From contig RCSZ01000011.1 of the NCBI GenBank assembly GCA_014898425.1, forward strand, positions 1,424,501 to 1,488,500: a stretch of DNA of 64,000 nucleotides, in the 5' to 3' direction. Below the pieces are notes generated by a model that searched no databases, was not told the origin of the DNA, and was given only the letters and a program-made list of their open reading frames with translations. Origin of the DNA: Botryotinia globosa. Lineage: Eukaryota; Ascomycota; Leotiomycetes; Helotiales; Sclerotiniaceae. Below are positions 11,982-22,332 of the stretch, piece by piece. The stretch's first letter is position 1, and the number at the start of each line of letters is the position of its first letter. Made by a program: the position numbers and the translations under genes.

Positions 11982-13892
11982 ATGTCTGCCAAAGCAATCA
12001 CCGAGGCCGACGGAAAGGCTATCCTCAACTATCACCTCACCAGAGCTCCCGTTATCAAGCCATCTCCTCTCCCAAAATCTGCCACTCACAACCCTCCTTC
12101 GAAGCTTGCTTCTTTATATTTCCCAGCCGACGCTGAGGTCTCATCAATCCTCGACCAAGCAGAAACCTTATACCCATGGCTCCTTGTTCCAGGTTCCAAA
12201 TTCGTCGCAAAGCCTGATCAATTGATTAAGAGAAGAGGCAAGAGTGGTCTTCTTGCATTGAACAAGACTTGGCCAGAAGCAAAGGCATGGATTGCCGAGA
12301 GAGCAGGAAAGCCAGTCACAGTTGAGACCACTGTTGGAACTCTCCGTCAATTTTTGGTAGAGCCATTTGTACCACATCCAGAAGGAACCGAATATTATAT
12401 CAACATCAACTCCCAGAGAGAGGTATGTGCTATTTTCATATTCCAACTTTTGAAGGGGAGATTTCGTAAGAGGGAGTTTGCAGCAAATCTTGTTGCTGGA
12501 ACATTAAATAAACCGATGTTTAAGTAAATATCGAAAAGTAAAGATTTTGAGTTGATACAAGATTTCAATATTCCAACATTTGCAATGGGATTCATCAGTT
12601 CTTTATTGCTTCTCATTTACCAATGGTTCGGAAGCACAAACGGACGAAAGGAAGCTAAGGAACCGATTCCAACCTCCCCCTGGTCCATAACTCTCCTTAT
12701 CAATTTCTCAAAGCAAGCGAGTTCAAGTCCGGCAGATTTGCTCGGAAGACGCGCCGCTTGTTGTTATTTATGCTACTCTCACTCGCACAATTTTCATATT
12801 AGAGTTTCATAGCATTATGTACATGCTCACAATGTAAATCCGCGTGCTGACAATTTTCCTTTGTAGGGTGATTGGATTCTTTTCACACACGAGGGAGGTG
12901 TCGATGTTGGTGATGTCGATGCAAAGGCCGAAAAATTGTTGATTCCAGTCGATCTTGCCGAATACCCTTCAAATGAAGAAATCGCTGCAGGACTTCTCAA
13001 GAAAGTTCCACAAGGTGTGCACAACGTTCTGGTCGACTTCATCACCAGGTTATATGCTGTTTACGTCGACTGTCAATTCACATACCTTGAGATCAACCCA
13101 TTGGTTGTCGTTCCTAACGCTGAAGGCACCTCTGCTGAAGTACACTTCTTGGATTTGGCTGCTAAGATTGATCAAACTGCCGAGTTCGAGTGTGGTGTCA
13201 AATGGGCTATTGCACGTTCACCTGCTGCTCTCGGTATGGCCGCTGTTAAGGCAGCTGATGGAAAGGTTAACATTGATGCTGGTCCACCAATGGAGTTCCC
13301 AGCTCCATTCGGTCGTGAATTGACCAAGGAGGAAGCATACATTGCTGAACTTGATGCCAAGACTGGTGCATCTCTCAAGCTTACAGTTTTGAATGCCAAC
13401 GGTAGAGTTTGGACTTTGGTTGCTGGTGGTGGTGCTTCCGTCGTTTATGCCGATGCTATCGCCAGTTCTGGATTTGCTGATGAGCTTGCCAATTATGGTG
13501 AATACTCTGGTGCACCAACTGAAACCCAAACTTTCCACTACGCCCGCACTGTCCTTGACCTCATGCTACGTTCACCAATTACTCCAGAAGGCAAGGTTCT
13601 TTTCATCGGTGGTGGTATTGCCAACTTCACCAATGTCGCTTCCACATTCAAGGGTGTTATTCGCGCCCTTAGAGAAGTCAGCAATTTATTGATCGAGCAC
13701 AAGGTTCAAATCTGGGTTAGACGTGCTGGACCTAACTACCAAGAAGGATTAAAGAACATCAAGGCAGTTGGACAAGAATTGAAGCTTGATATGCACGTTT
13801 ATGGACCAGATATGCACGTTAGTGGTATTGTTCCTTTGGCTTTGGTTCCAGGACGTCTTGCAGAGAGTAAGATTAAGGAATTCAGTGGTTAA
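11982..13892 (+). CDS. acl2: ATP-citrate lyase subunit 2 (ATP-grasp, citryl-CoA synthetase subunit)
   Basis: Two exons, 11982-12422 and 12867-13892, encode 488 residues, as expected for the fungal small subunit. The intron is 444 nt, long for this genome, phase 0, with a GTATGT donor and a TTTGTAG acceptor. The N-terminal ATP-grasp part shows [18 protein letters not shown] (phosphate and nucleotide binding), [26 protein letters not shown] and [11 protein letters not shown]. The [11 protein letters not shown] segment carries the metal-binding Glu/Asn of the succinyl-CoA-synthetase beta fold. The C-terminal citrate-binding part has [30 protein letters not shown] and [23 protein letters not shown]. 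It works in a complex with the acl1 product encoded head to head next door. Confidence 0.96.
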
Positions 13893-14813
13893 ATTTGGGA
13901 AGAGATGAGATATGAACATTTTTGACATTCTTCTTCGAGGGCATTTTTGTTTGGCTATTCCAAGCAATGGTAGCACAATGGCGTACAAAGCTTGCTTAAG
14001 AAATTAACAAATAGATACTCGTAATTGTGACCATTTTTCTAGTCTTGATGATGTGACTGTGATTTGTGATAATTGGTGTGGTGATATAATAGTATCGTTT
14101 GTGGCCTCCTCGAATAAATTATAGATAGGAAACTCAATATGCATAGGTGATCATAAATACATAAAATTTCTCATGAGATTTTAAAACGAATCCATACGCT
14201 TCAATCATCGATAGTTCCATGTTGTCATACCCAAACACTAAGAGCGAGCTAGAAACAAGATCTGGCACGTGATGTGCATCATTCCATACCTCTTAATTTC
14301 ATCTTCCCTTTCTTTCTCAAATCCAACACATGATCAGTTCGATCCGTTGAAGTTGAGCGCCTGCCCCGGATTTATAAGAACGGTTTGTTCAGTTGCACTA
14401 AGCTTTCCTGATATCTCTGTACACGGTTTCATACGAATACTTTGGATTGGGGGATGAATAGGATAAGGGTAGGATAGGAAAGAGAAGGAGGAATTCGTTA
14501 CTTTTGACTGTGAGGGTATAGGGTAGATTTGGGTGGGATTGGATTGGACTGGACTATGCTGGATTGGTTTATTTGGTTTACTTGATTGGTTGATTGATTA
14601 GGCTTTTGGTTTGATTCGTGAGGATCGAGTGAGGATTGAGGTCTTTGAGGTTTGGGTGCGGGTGTGACTGTGAATTCGGGAATGAGGATACCGAAGAATA
14701 CTCCCGGGAAGGTTGTGGGGGTGGGAATGGGAAAGATGAGAGGATATGGGTGTGGGTCTTGGTCTGGGAGAATAAAGATGGATGGGATGAAGATGTCGTT
14801 GGGATCGGAATCA
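13893..14813. other. Intergenic, purine-rich leader into the SDR gene
   Basis: The first part is the acl2 3' UTR and AT-rich spacer. From about 14440 the plus strand becomes strongly G-rich (repeated GGATTGG, GGGTGGG and GAGGATTGAGG words), and this continues into SDR exon 1. The frame of the SDR is open upstream to about 14652, so a longer N-terminus cannot be excluded. The minus-strand frame 14498-14944 is a shadow of this composition. Confidence 0.5.
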
Positions 14814-16981
14814 ATGGTTCCTCCTTCTGCTAGGCTTTTCGGGAGATTGAGAGGATTCTGCTCTTCTTCGTCTTCAGCATATGCTTCTTCGTCTGCTTCA
14901 TCATCATCCAGAAGTGAAGATAAAACAGGAGAAAAATCAAACACAAACCTCCTGCCTTTTGCGAAGAAAACGATATTGGTAACGGGTGCGACCCGCGGGA
15001 TTGGGAAAGCGATTGCGCAAAGGTTTGGAGAGTTGGGGGGAAAGTTGGTATTGGTGGGAAGGAATCGGGAGGGCTTGGAGGGGGTGGGGAGGGAGATGAT
15101 GATGGGAAGAGGGGGAAGGGGAGAGGAAGAAGGAGAGCGGGATTGGATGGTTGTTTGTGGAGATGTGGGGGAGAGGGGATTTTGGGAGGGGGAATTTGGA
15201 AGGGGAAAAAGAGTGGTCGAGGGGGTAAGTTTGAGTTTATTTTTATGACTTTGGATTTGGCTTTGGCTTTTTGATTGTTTTGAGGGATTTGTGGTGCTGT
15301 GGTGCTGTGGTTTCTAGAGGTGCAGATTGAGGGGAAGTGGGGAGAGGAGATGTGAAAGGGGTGATGTATGGCTAGCATGGAGAGAAAATAGTGAGGATAG
15401 TTCCTTTCTAATCATTCCTCTGCGCCTCTAATGCCTTTTGGAGTTGGAGCACCATAAATCCATCAACTCCAATATTCTCTCACTTCGTCTTATCCATTTT
15501 CTCACTTCATTGCTATTCTCACTCCCACCCCGTTCCGTCCTCCCTCACTAGCACTTCCCCATCTTCCCTATACCCAATTTACGATTCCCCATTCCCTGTT
15601 CCCCGTTCTCCATCCCTCTCCTCCCAGGCGCCATCCAACTAACATCTCCCCCTCTCAGAACCCCACTCCCAAACCCAAAATCGACATCCTCATCAACGCC
15701 GCCGGTTTAACTCACGCCTCCCCCCTCATAACCACCTCCCCTTCCCTGATCGAAAATATCCTCCAAACAAATTTAATGGGTACAATCTGGGGATGTAAAA
15801 TTATCGGAAAAGAGATGTTGAGACGGAGAGAGGGTATATTTCCCCCCAAAAGTACAGAAGAGAAATCAATTGACCAAACCAATCATCAGGTTGTATAATA
15901 AACGTCTCCTCACTCCTCGGTGTCAAAGGCGGAAGAGGTAGTGCCGCGTATGTAGCTAGTAAAGCCGGGGTTCTTGGTATAGTTTTTCCCTTATTCCCTC
16001 CCTTTCTCCCCTCTGGCCTCTTTCTCATTTCTCTTATCCCTCTTCTCCTTTTCCCTCTCAACCCCCCCTCTTTCTCCAAACCCGCAACTAACCAACCCCC
16101 CCATCAAAAGGTCTCACCCGCGCCCTAGCCGCCGAAATGGGTTCTGCAGGAATTCGAGTCAACGCCATTGTACCCGGCTATATCGAGACGGATATGACGA
16201 GGGGTATGTTTATCTTTTTCATTCAAATTTTCATTCAAATTTTTGGGGGGCGAATATTCTTTCTACCTCTTCCCTTCTTCCTCCTCCCTCTTATTCTCGA
16301 TCTCACTATCCCTCTCGCAATCATGAATTCAAATATGCATCCTCTCTTCCTACCTTTCATCATTTTCCATCTTCTACATCACCTTTCACCTCACAAACTC
16401 CCACATCAAATATACCACCTTCATCTTTATTCCATTAATTATGTTATATTGTTCATGCCCCCGCTATGCTATTCTGTATTTTGGTATTCTATTCATGAAC
16501 TCCTTCCCCTTCCCCCTACCATTTCATGTCCACATTCATCTAAATTTGCTATCTACCACCCCTCAATAATTTTTATCTTCATCGTATCCACCCTTATTGT
16601 TTCTTTCAATCTTCTCAAAACCTCATGTTTCACCAATTCAATTCTCGCTTCTAACCTCCAAGACCCAAATAAATTCCCATCCCCAGTTTCCTACCTCTCC
16701 AAACCTAATATACACAAGATCATCTTACATTTTCCATTTCGCATCTTCAACTAGAAATCGCAATCAAAAAATCAAAAAAAGAAAAGAAAAGAAAAGAAAT
16801 TGAGCTAACGACCTCCTTCAAAGCAATGTCAGATCTCGCCCGCTCAGAAGCGTTGAACTCCATTCCTCTATCACGTTTTGGAGATGTAGCCGAAATAGCC
16901 GATGCCGCCGTCTTTTTAGCAACCAATAAGTACGCAAACAATTGTGTGCTTAATCTTGATGGAGGATTGAGCGCCGTATGA
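14814..16981 (+). CDS. Short-chain dehydrogenase, FabG-like, probable mitochondrial 3-oxoacyl-ACP reductase
   Basis: Five exons, 14814-15224, 15659-15833, 15890-15976, 16111-16203 and 16797-16981, give 316 residues in frame. Two introns are unusually long (434 and 593 nt). The Rossmann motif TGATRGIG is at residues 57-64, ILINAAG at 147-153, and the catalytic Ser203, Tyr216 and Lys220 lie in INVSSLLGVKGGRGSAAYVASK. IRVNAIVPGYIETDM and a C-terminal LNLDGGLSAV complete a FabG/OAR1-like protein. The chosen ATG begins MVPPSARLFGRLRGFC, a plausible mitochondrial presequence; upstream in-frame ATGs exist to 14652. The last acceptor is uncertain: a better CTAG at 16751-16754 also keeps frame but would add a lysine-rich insert. 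Between the two Rossmann strands exon 1 encodes a low-complexity Met/Gly/Arg/Glu stretch not normal for the family. Confidence 0.85.
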
Positions 16982-17142
16982 TATTTCCATAAAGAAGGGA
17001 TACAAATCATTTGCTGAGTCGAGGTTGGAGGGAGAGGTTGTTCGAGAGACGCCGTTCGAGTATTGGTGATAAAAATTGAATAGGACATGATGGAATAGTG
17101 CAAATGCACAAAAGATAAATAGATTGAAATGCAAATAAGCAT

Positions 17143-19801
17143 CTAATCATCATCAATCAAAATAGCTCCATCATTTGCATCATCCAATACAATAATACCG
17201 TCATTCAAAGTATCCATGGACAAATTGGTTGAACCGGACGGTTCCATCTTGGAACGCTTCGAATTTGAGGAAGGATCATGTTCCAATGCATCGGATGCAG
17301 TTCTCTTTTTGATACCATTGGAATTACCATTTTGAAGAATTTCTGCAGTTGGAGATTTTGCATGACCATTTGTTGGTTCTTTGGATTCAGGTTCTGGAGC
17401 AGGTTTCTTACGGCGTGGAATTGGTGATTCAGAGGATGTAGCGGTAGATTCTTCGGAGATAACAGGAACGGTAGGGATGGAGGAGTTGGCGTGGATATCG
17501 AGACTTTTGATGGGAGAGTCTTCCATTGCGGTGTCACTGTTGTGAATGTTAGGATATGAAGAATACGAAGAGAAAAAGAATATAAAATGTGTAGAAGACT
17601 TACGATTCTTGTACATTAAGGACGAGATTAACTCTAGGACCCTTTGGATTTTCATCATCTTCATCAATAACTGTCAAGAATGTATCTGCTTTAATGCCTA
17701 TGTATTTTGTCAATTGATCGCACTTGAACACGTGTATTCGAAAAAAAAAATCTTACCAAGTTCACTAAGTTTTTTATCCAAATTCTCAGTTTCCTCAACA
17801 TCATAAAGTAACCCACTCTCATTATTAACCACGAACTCCTCTCCATATCCAAGTTGAAGTTTCAAGAAACCCTCAACGAGATCATTAAGTGTAGCTCTTG
17901 ACATATCAACCAATAGGCGAGTCTGTGCTACACTGCACACAGGACAGTCTGGGTTTGGTTCTCGGTACTTATCAGAGGAGAGTAATCTTTCTGGGGCGAA
18001 TGGAGAAAGGAAAATCTATTCGTGTAAATAAGGGGGTTGATTATCCCGAACCTGAAAGTAAAACATACCTCTTTGCTACTAGAGTAATCACCGCGAAGTA
18101 CTTTGAATGATTGCAAAACACAAAGACCGGCTACAATAGCGTTGGTAGTTGCGATGGCAGGGATGATATTACCAGCCATTTGTTTGATATCAAATCGAGA
18201 TTTAGTTTCGATACCAAAGACGATGGATCTCAGATTGGCGCTTGCGGTGACAAAGTCCAGAGTATCCTCATCATCTTTATCAAATGTAATTATTGGTTCT
18301 GCGGAGGTGGCAGCATTTGAAGTAGATTTCATTTCTTGTAATCTCTTACTTAATCGTTCCAGACTAATAAAGTCAGAATTGTGATTTTTTGGAATGGAAT
18401 AAAGGAAATACTAACCTATCCTTGAAAACGATGAGATTCTCATGTAAATTCCAAACTCGTTGATCATCTTTGAGTATAGCTTGCTTGACGGCTTCATCAT
18501 TTCCTGCTTCTACATTCAAAGTGGTGTAATCTAATGCCTCAGGTGGTCGTCTTGATTTCCACATATCCTCCATAGATCTTAAACGAATGATATCATCCTT
18601 AAAGACCTTATCAAAAAGTAGTTGAGGAAATGCATCGGTACCCATGGATTCTTTAATCTTCTTTAAAGCTTGAGATTCTAATCGCAACTTTTCAATCTCC
18701 TTGGCTATTTAAAATTAACACAATACTTCAAAATATCACTGGGCAATAAAGCTTGGAGCTCCATAGCTTGGAGGAACATACCATTCTCTGAATCTTCCGA
18801 ATGATCCATTTCAGTTGATTCATCCTCACTAGCACCAAATACCTCACTGTGATGAATTTAGCAAAACTTCCTTCCCGCCCAGTCCCAGGCCGGACATACC
18901 TCAATAAATAGCTCTTTCCCCAAACTATACAGTGAATTGGTTGACTTGGTGTACTGCGAATAGTACAAACCGGGAAACTCTTTGGTGTCTCTTTTGTTGT
19001 GCAATCATAACATGCCGTCTTTCCCTTCTTGATAACCTGAACCTGTCCATTGAAACCAGTTGTGCCCGATTCGATTAAAGGTATATCCGCTGCCAAACAC
19101 ATCTTGTTTACATGTCTCCTAGCTTCAAGATTGTCCAAAGCATTGAAAACCATTGTAAAACCCTTGAACCAATCCACGTTGAATTGTGAATCCTTGATAT
19201 TCGCATGATGTGCTTCTAGTTTGACTTTCGGGTTGAACTTATGTGCCGCATCTTTCGCAACCTGTAAATTTCTCATCAGCGCATATCCAAACTATGCCAT
19301 GAATAGACAACCTACCAAAGCCTTTGATTTCTTAATATGTTCATGACGGAATAGGAATTGTCGATTCAAGTTGCTGAGATCGATGGTATCCAGGTCAACA
19401 ATGTGAATTTCTCCAAAACCAGCCAAAACCAAGTTCTTAAGTAATTCACATCCAATTCCTCCAGCTCCTACCATCAAGATCCGGGCCTATTTGAATAGTT
19501 TAGTAAAGTAAATTCATTTTCAATGGGTTTCCGCAAAAGCGGAAAATTCGCAGAAACAGTTGGTTGGGGCAAACGGAACTCCAGCGACATTGGATTTATA
19601 TTTTTGCAAATTGGATTTTTGACGGTAATGAATGTATCCAAATTCAACAGCAAGAATCGTAGAAACCAGAAGAAATGAAATGAAATCCGAAGAGCTTCTC
19701 GCCTTCCAGAGAATAAGATATTGTGAACTTTGTACGCTTACCTCCTTGACCATGATATTCAAAGGTTTCCCCAATGACTGCATGTTGAATTGATCGCGCA
19801 T
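17143..19801 (-). CDS. uba2: SUMO-activating enzyme subunit 2 (Uba2)
   Basis: Nine exons: 19801-19742, 19486-19316, 19261-18900, 18846-18782, 18704-18416, 18363-18069, 18015-17757, 17697-17604 and 17536-17143. They give 662 residues with every junction in phase. Uba2 with Aos1 adenylates SUMO, binds it as a thioester and passes it to Ubc9, mainly in the nucleus. The ATP-binding part is [17 protein letters not shown] with [17 protein letters not shown]. The catalytic Cys is at residue 176 in [19 protein letters not shown]. Zinc-binding CxxC pairs are CYDC (161-164) and CPVC further on. A ubiquitin-fold region precedes a C-terminal tail with basic KKR and SKRSK patches (likely NLS) and two acidic-flanked hydrophobic SUMO-interacting motifs, IIVLDD and AILIDDD. 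A second ATG lies directly upstream at 19804. Confidence 0.96.
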
Positions 19802-20628
19802 CATATTGAGTAATTCATGCGTTGATATTTGGCGACAGCGCAAGATGTAGAATGACGACCAAAATCAAGGTTGAGTTTATGGGAATAGAAATCCAAAGTT
19901 GATCATCACCGATTGAGATGGTTCCTGAGGCTCTGCTTATTATTTTGGTTACTTGGTAGGTAAGCTGTCGATAAATCCGCCGTCGCATTGATAAAGGTGG
20001 AAAACGCGATTGATTATGTAAGCGAGCTTCTTATCATCTGGGTGGTATTAGGAGCGGAGTGAAGAGTGAAGTTTGTTGAGTATCACAACACAGTATGTAC
20101 TACTACCTAGTTAGATATATGATGTTCTCATCTTGAGGTCTCTCATCTTGAGGTCTGAGTGTTTAAAACTAGGTAGGAGGTAGGAAGTAGGTAAGCATGA
20201 GCTGAAATTGTAACTCAATCATGCATTATACTAAGCAAGATGCTAGCTTCATAGTATAATCTCAATATAAAAAGAAATATAAAAAATTCTACCTGGTCAG
20301 CTCGTCAGCTCGTCAGCTCGTCACCTCGTCACCTCGTCACCTCGTCACCTAGTATTCTCAATCGTTCCTACCTTTCCTTTTTGTACCCACCCTTCATCTA
20401 ACATCGACGAATTTTACAGTCCATACATCCCCCGCCGAGCCCACCTCCCATGCATCTCTCATACCCCTCCAAGCTCTAACTCTTTACAAAAACACAATAC
20501 TACGAAGTACAATATCAGTATATTACAACCACGACATTGAACACTCAAACATCAAACATCAAATATCAACCATCAACCATTGAACCTCCAAATCTCCCCC
20601 AAATTCCACAATCAACTCCCTATCCATC
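19802..20628. promoter_or_regulatory. Divergent intergenic region uba2 / queuosine salvage gene
   Basis: 827 bases between start codons of divergently transcribed genes. It contains TAGGTAGGAGGTAGGAAGTAG-like words near 20170 and an 8-bp minisatellite (below). The 200 bases before the plus-strand gene are C/A-rich, typical of a fungal 5' UTR. No gene is visible. Confidence 0.55.
20295..20350. repeat. 8-bp minisatellite, GTCAGCTC then GTCACCTC
   Basis: Seven consecutive 8-mers. The first three read GTCAGCTC and the next four GTCACCTC-like, so the variant is partitioned along the array rather than mixed. The array lies upstream of the queuosine salvage gene. Confidence 0.9.
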
Positions 20629-21822
20629 ATGTCCGACGATGAAGCCGATCCTGAGCTCCTCGAGCTCCTCCGTCAACATTTCCGCAAACCTACCACGCCA
20701 GATATCCCCGAAACCCGCGTTCTCGAAAGTGCAGAATACATTTACAACAATTCCATCGATGTAGCTCTCGATATGGCTTCCACCAAGGCAGCTGCGGCAT
20801 CCATCTACTCTCAAATGCAAACGAAATCCTACTCGACAAAAACATGGTCATCACATGACTTACATCCCAAAGCCAAAGACGAGGGGACGGTAAACTTTAT
20901 CTTCACCATGGATTTACTCAATTTCTCTTTCTGGAGTCTTCAAAATGAAGAAGAAAGATTTGCAGTAGAGTACAAAGGGAAGAAGTGGACCGGATATTGG
21001 AGTTTAGTAGCTGCATTACAAAGAGGCCTGGAGGAGGGATATCCCATTACCAGTTCTTGTTACTGGCAAGACGAGAATGAACTCACGGAAGAAGTATTCG
21101 CGCACATTTTTCGTTCATGTACGGCGGAACCCATGCCACTTCTGACAACACGTCTCTCACTCCTTCGTGAAGCGGGAACCATTCTCTATGAAAAATACAA
21201 CTGTTCTTTCACCAATTGCATAAAGGAATCTCATCACTCTGCTGCTGCACTTGTGAATCTCCTCGCAGATTCATTTCCTTGTTTCAATGATGTTGTTTCG
21301 TTTGAGAAGCGGAAGGAAGTCAGATTACTCAAACGTGCACAAATATGTGTAGCGGATTTATGGGCAGCGTTTGATGGAGAGAGTTGGGGAGAATTTCATG
21401 ATATTGATAAACTTACGATGTTTGCCGATTATCGGATTCCACAGTTGTTGAATACTTTGGGATGTTTATGGTATGCACCGGCGTTGGAGAGTAATATTAG
21501 GAGAGGAGAAGTTATTGAAAGTGGACACACTTGGGAGGTGCAGTTGAGAGGTAAGGTTTCATGATTGTCCTCTTCTTTTTCTACTTCCCATTCCTTTGTT
21601 TTGGATGTGGAGGAAATCTAAAGTATTAATCTAACATGATAAATACTAGGTTGTAGTATCTGGTGTGTAGAATTGATTCGAAGGGAGATATTGAAGAATC
21701 ACCCAGAGGCAAAGGTAAATGCTATTTTGATTGATTTCTTTCTTTACGATACAATGAAGGAACGGGAATTGGAAGGAAAAGACGAGATACCCCATCATAG
21801 AACTAGAAGTATATGGTATTGA
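20629..21822 (+). CDS. qng1: Queuosine salvage protein (Qng1, DUF2419 family)
   Basis: Two exons, 20629-21550 and 21650-21822, with a phase-1 intron (GTAAGG donor, CTAG acceptor), encode 364 residues. The family (human C9orf64/QNG1) releases queuine from queuosine 5'-phosphate so that eukaryotes can recycle it for tRNA-guanine transglycosylase. Recognisable blocks are NFIFTMDLLNFSFWS, FAVEYKGKKWTGYWSLVAAL and GYPITSSCYW. Further on are FRSCTAEPMPLLTTRLSLLREAG and the catalytic-region MFADYRIPQLLNTLGCLWY with its Asp. The C-terminal CSIWCVELIRREIL, ILIDFFLYDTMKE and HHRTRSIWY segments finish the protein. GTAAATG at 21718 resembles a donor but reading through gives the expected C-terminus. It is divergent from uba2 and convergent with the PPR gene. 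Confidence 0.93.
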
Positions 21823-22332
21823 GCAACGGATATTAAATTGAGCGTCACTCAATATTACACAAGAGAAGTTTCTGAAACATCAACTTAGACAACAATGAAC
21901 ACACTTTGCAAGAAATTTAAGTTGTTGAATATGGTGGAGATATCATTTGTACAGATTTTGTATTTGTCTATCTTTTATACATATGCAAATCGACCATTCC
22001 CAGGTCCAATCATGCATCAATTTGCCAATCCCTTTGACCATTGGCCACATGTATAAACTCCCAAACACCTTGTTATGCACATATACCAATAACCATTTTA
22101 TATCTAACGTAAACGCCGTTCTATGCAGGTATCTCATAAATACACGTGAAATTTTAGCCCAACTATGTATACTTCTAACATGATACATCAGATGTTCTCA
22201 AACCTTTTTCAATCGAAACACAAGATCCATGAAATTCAAGCGACCCAGACGATAATTTTTGTCGCATCCGATAAATTCTGTGTCAGTTGCTTGTAATGAA
22301 TCATCACTTCTATCGACAGCTATTCACAGCTC
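21823..22332. other. Short 3' intergenic region
   Basis: 510 bases between convergent stop codons, with no coding signal. It should hold the 3' UTRs of the queuosine salvage and PPR genes. Confidence 0.6.

Noticed and set aside
12423..12866. Hydrophobic frame ([16 protein letters not shown]) inside the acl2 intron
   Set aside because: It lies entirely in an intron with clean donor and acceptor, and the spliced protein matches the family without it.
14498..14944. Minus-strand proline-rich frame opposite the SDR start
   Set aside because: Produced by the G-rich plus strand; low-complexity Pro/Ser/Thr/Asn content without structure.
16755..16796. Lysine-rich extension of SDR exon 5 from the CTAG acceptor at 16751-16754
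   Set aside because: It keeps frame but would insert a long Lys-rich segment in the helix after the GYIETDM motif, which the family lacks. It is kept only as an alternative.
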